A stretch of DNA of 8,137 bases, taken from contig JBFHVZ010000191.1 of NCBI GenBank assembly GCA_041589295.1, positions 1 through 8,137 of the forward strand. The letters run 5' to 3'. A program made the translations under genes and the position numbers. The stretch is from Bermanella sp041589295 (GTDB taxonomy: Bacteria > Pseudomonadota > Gammaproteobacteria > Pseudomonadales > Oceanobacteraceae). Position 1 is the first letter of the stretch. Every line of letters starts with the position of its first letter. The notes below the pieces were generated by a model that saw nothing but the letters and a program-made list of their open reading frames with translations, did not search any database and was not told where the DNA came from. Below are positions 6,530 to 8,137 of the stretch, one piece after another.

Positions 6530-6547
6530 ATGCGTAGGTCACAAACG

Positions 6548-6610
6548 GTAAGAGCGCGCACGCTGGTTGGATACGCATTTTGGTATCAGCAACAGCGAGC
6601 ACGCTCCTAC
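6548..6610. repeat. REPIN-like pair of inverted GTAG-type REP units in the tatA-tatB gap
   Basis: Two REP-like units face each other. The left arm reads GTAAGAGCGCGCACGCTG (6548-6565); the right arm, read on the minus strand from 6610 to 6593, is GTAGGAGCGTGCTCGCTG. They match at 15 of 18 positions. Each contains a small AGCG/CGCT hairpin with a four-base loop (6553-6564 and 6594-6605) next to a GTAG-type tetranucleotide. Between them GATAC (6570-6574) pairs with GTATC (6583-6587) around an eight-base loop. The 'CGCTCCTACAGG' end at 6602-6613 resembles the Pseudomonas REP end as I remember it. Such elements are spread by RAYT transposases elsewhere in the genome. As RNA, the whole unit can fold into one long imperfect hairpin between tatA and tatB. 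Confidence 0.75.
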
Positions 6611-6620
6611 AGGTGAAAGA

Positions 6621-6854
6621 TCAAACCTTATCTTTGTCTTTTTGCTGAGTGGTTTTTTCAGCAAAGGTGGCGTCCTGTTCTTTAGACTCCAGTTTTTCAG
6701 GTTCGGCGGGTTTCTCTTCAGAAACGGCTTTCTTAAAGCCTTTTACCGCGCCACCCAAATCGCCACCCAGAGTGCGTAATTTCTTAGTACCGAAAATCAG
6801 AATGACGATGCCAAGAATGATTAACAATTGCCAAATACTAATGCCGCCAAACAT
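6621..6854 (-). CDS. tatA: Twin-arginine translocase subunit TatA
   Basis: TatA is the small subunit that oligomerises in the inner membrane to let folded Tat substrates cross. This 77-residue protein has the expected layout: 'MFGGISIWQLLIILGIVILIFGTKKLR' (membrane helix, then the F-G-T-K-K-L hinge at 21-26), an amphipathic helix 'LGGDLGGAVKGFKKAVSE' with the conserved Phe40, and a charged Lys/Glu tail. The lack of the membrane Glu at the TatB position and the 'ISIWQLLII' start separate it from TatB. A good GGAGG ribosome site (6860-6864) lies five bases before the ATG. It follows hinT by 33 bases and probably belongs to the same transcript. The inverted repeat at 6548-6610 begins ten bases beyond its stop. 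Confidence 0.97.
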   Translation of the reverse strand: MFGGISIWQLLIILGIVILIFGTKKLRTLGGDLGGAVKGFKKAVSEEKPAEPEKLESKEQDATFAEKTTQQKDKDKV

Positions 6855-6887
6855 GAAAGCCTCCGCTTATCGGTGTAAATCGTTCAA

Positions 6888-7220
6888 TTAAAACCCAGGC
6901 AGATTTTTGCCCGCCAGAATATGCCAGTGCATATGGAAAACTTCTTGCCCGCCTTGTTCACCATTGTTGGTGATCACGCGGAAGCCTTCGGCACCTTGTT
7001 CCTGTGCGATGGGTGTGAGTTTCTTTAGCAGGTGATGGATCACCGGCCAGTCTTCCTCAGCCGCAGTGGTGAGGTTGGTAATATGTCGTTTAGGAATAAC
7101 CAAAAGGTGAGTATCCGCCTTTGGGGCAATGTCCTTAAACGCCAGAATCTGATCGTCTTCGTAGACCTTGTTGGCGGGAATGTCGCCAGCGATGATTTTA
7201 CAGAAGATGCAGTCACTCAT
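6888..7220 (-). CDS. hinT: HIT-family purine nucleoside phosphoramidase (HinT-like)
   Basis: HIT proteins of this branch hydrolyse AMP-linked substrates such as adenosine phosphoramidates and aminoacyl-adenylates in the cytoplasm, using a histidine triad. The 110-residue sequence is full length: 'CIFCKI' at residues 4-9 with a CxxC pair often seen in the family, 'DIAPKADTHLLVIPKRH' at 30-46, 'RVITNNGEQGGQEV' at 81-94, and the triad 'HMHWHIL' with His96, His98 and catalytic His100. It ends 'NLPGF' without a long extension. The start at 7220 gives the normal N-terminus, with only a weak ribosome site (AGGCTG) ahead. It lies 15 bases after hisE and 33 bases before tatA on the same strand, so it is likely co-transcribed. 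The symbol is by family; the exact substrate cannot be read from sequence. Confidence 0.93.
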   Translation of the reverse strand: MSDCIFCKIIAGDIPANKVYEDDQILAFKDIAPKADTHLLVIPKRHITNLTTAAEEDWPVIHHLLKKLTPIAQEQGAEGFRVITNNGEQGGQEVFHMHWHILAGKNLPGF

Positions 7221-7235
7221 GGGTCAGCCTACCGT

Positions 7236-7565
7236 CTATTTGTTGCGGTTTGCTTTCTCTTCCAATCCGGAAAGATTAAAGCGACGTTGAAGTTCGTTAA
7301 GGATGGCGTCTGGGCTTTCTCCCAGCTCGGCCAGCATGACCAGTGTGTGGAACCAAAGGTCGGCCGTTTCGTAAATGACGTCTGAATTGTCACCGCTGAT
7401 TTTCGCGTCTTTCGCGGCGATGATGGTTTCGGTGGCTTCTTCGCCTACCTTTTCCAGAATCTTATTCAGGCCTTTGTGATAAAGGCTAGCAACGTAGGAA
7501 GAGTCTGCATCGGCAGACTTACGCGCTTCTAGAATTTGACCCAGTTCGGACAGTACTTCGCTCAT
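7236..7565 (-). CDS. hisE: Phosphoribosyl-ATP pyrophosphatase
   Basis: HisE removes pyrophosphate from phosphoribosyl-ATP, the second step of histidine biosynthesis, directly after the HisG/HisZ reaction. The 109-residue protein belongs to the all-alpha MazG-like NTP pyrophosphohydrolase fold: 'KILEKVGEEATETIIAAK' carries the metal-binding E-E-x-x-E at residues 42-46, and 'VIYETADLWFHTLVML' carries the second pair, Glu66 and Asp69. I chose the start at 7565 because 'MSEVLSELGQILEARK' is the standard N-terminus; the frame stays open to an ATG at 7682, but the extra 39 residues resemble no HisE extension I know. It is a stand-alone protein, not fused to HisI, and no hisI lies next to it. The ribosome site before 7565 is weak. 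Confidence 0.95.
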   Translation of the reverse strand: MSEVLSELGQILEARKSADADSSYVASLYHKGLNKILEKVGEEATETIIAAKDAKISGDNSDVIYETADLWFHTLVMLAELGESPDAILNELQRRFNLSGLEEKANRNK

Positions 7566-7761
7566 AATGACTCGTAACTCAGAGCACCTTGAATAAATCG
7601 ATACCACAGCGGGTAGGCTTGCCGGATGCTCTCGACAATGCTGCCAAGCATACAGCAATTGCTCGTTTGGCAACACTCGCAAGCGGTAGGGAATAAAGGA
7701 GAATGGGTCTCACTTTGAGACAGATCATGTCGGCTGACCTCAGCGGCCAGCCAGCGGGGGC
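7566..7761 (-). promoter_or_regulatory. Non-coding gap between ubiB and hisE with two dyads
   Basis: These 196 bases contain two notable symmetric sequences. TGCCAA (7642-7647) is the inverse of TTGGCA (7667-7672) and nearly concentric with the ten-base palindrome AGCAATTGCT (7654-7663). GTCTCA (7707-7712) is the inverse of TGAGAC (7716-7721) around a three-base loop. The first lies about 80-120 bases before hisE and could be a regulator site for a hisE-hinT-tat promoter; the second has no T-run and is not a standard terminator. Promoter activity here is inferred from the gap size only. Confidence 0.3.
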
Positions 7762-8137
7762 TTAACCGCGCAGCACCAGCCACAGCAGGCCACCCGCGAG
7801 GAAGGCGAAGCTCACCTCAGAAGGCCACCATAACGGGGTGTGCAGGCCAACCAAGCCGGCGGCCGCTACAATAATGCCCAACGCCCGTTGCTTGGCACGT
7901 TCCGCTTGCACCGCCATTTGCTGTTTTAGGCCCTGAATCTGGCCTTCCACCTTGGCTTGTTCCTCTGGATAGCGAGTGATTTGAGTAAGAGTTTCACGCA
8001 CTAACTCGGGCATGTGCGGCGCGTGTTGAATCCACGCGGGCGCTTGGCGTTTGAGTTCTTGCCACAGGTATTTAGGACCCATGCGCTGATTCATCCACTC
8101 TTCCATAAAGGGTTTGGCGGTGTTCCATAGGTCTAGC
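7762..8137 (-). CDS. ubiB: Ubiquinone biosynthesis kinase-like protein UbiB (3' end only)
   Basis: UbiB is an atypical kinase/ATPase-family protein needed for ubiquinone biosynthesis and anchored in the inner membrane by C-terminal helices. Only the last 124 residues are in the window; the frame is open to the right edge. The visible part reads 'LDLWNTAKPFMEEWMNQRMGP', then 'APAWIQHAPHMPELVRETL', a charged helix, and two hydrophobic segments ('ALGIIVAAAGLVGLH' and 'VSFAFLAGGLLWLVLRG'), which match the end of E. coli UbiB as I remember it. The kinase-like core, with its active-site motifs, is outside the window. Position upstream of hisE and tatABC agrees with the ubiB-his-tat order common in Pseudomonas and relatives. 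Confidence 0.93.
   Translation of the reverse strand, partial: LDLWNTAKPFMEEWMNQRMGPKYLWQELKRQAPAWIQHAPHMPELVRETLTQITRYPEEQAKVEGQIQGLKQQMAVQAERAKQRALGIIVAAAGLVGLHTPLWWPSEVSFAFLAGGLLWLVLRG

Noticed and set aside
7502..7519. Perfect seven-base inverted repeat with a four-base loop inside hisE
   Set aside because: It falls in codons for a plausible HisE stretch (K-S-A-D-A-D-S) and has no T-run or REP signature, so it is most simply chance within coding sequence.
7566..7682. N-terminal extension of hisE or a separate small gene in the gap
   Set aside because: The 39 extra residues resemble no HisE or HisI sequence, and the standard HisE N-terminus starts at 7565. The overlapping open frame at 7562-7783 is equally featureless and overlaps the end of ubiB.

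Overview
The window looks like a chromosomal segment from a marine-type gammaproteobacterium, possibly in or near the Oceanospirillales/Pseudomonadales. The reasons are the hisZ-purA pair at one end, a ubiB-hisE-tatABC block at the other, roughly balanced base composition, and a GTAG-type REP element like those known from Pseudomonas. No genus can be assigned from the sequence alone. There is no phage, insertion sequence, CRISPR array, tRNA or rRNA.

Left part (1-2237), plus strand: the C-terminal three quarters of hisZ (regulatory subunit of ATP phosphoribosyltransferase) is followed 33 bases later by a complete purA (adenylosuccinate synthetase), closed by a strong intrinsic terminator.

Middle part (2238-4701): this is the accessory-looking section. 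It holds a single-gene unit for an exported protein with an N-terminal 'LSDEELAATDGQA' signature, flanked by terminators, and then two divergently transcribed lipoproteins. Both lipoproteins appear to carry LPP20-like domains and may be diverged paralogs. Two hairpins between convergent genes (3531-3560 and 4674-4701) look bidirectional, each with its better T-tract on the minus strand.

Right part (4721-8137), minus strand, reading from high to low coordinates: ubiB 3' end (ubiquinone biosynthesis), a 196-base gap, hisE, a HIT-family nucleotide hydrolase (hinT-like), tatA, tatB, tatC, and an unrecognised outer-membrane beta-barrel protein whose start codon overlaps the end of tatC. The genes from hisE down are tightly packed and probably co-transcribed, ending at the 4674-4701 hairpin. 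The exception to tight packing is the 91-base tatA-tatB gap, most of which is a 63-base pair of inverted REP-like units (REPIN-like).

The most notable points are the REPIN-like element inside the tat operon, the divergent pair of related lipoproteins, the beta-barrel gene coupled to tatC, and the FilA-like 'GQA' exported protein. The housekeeping genes (hisZ, purA, hisE, hinT, tatABC, ubiB) show no broken motifs.
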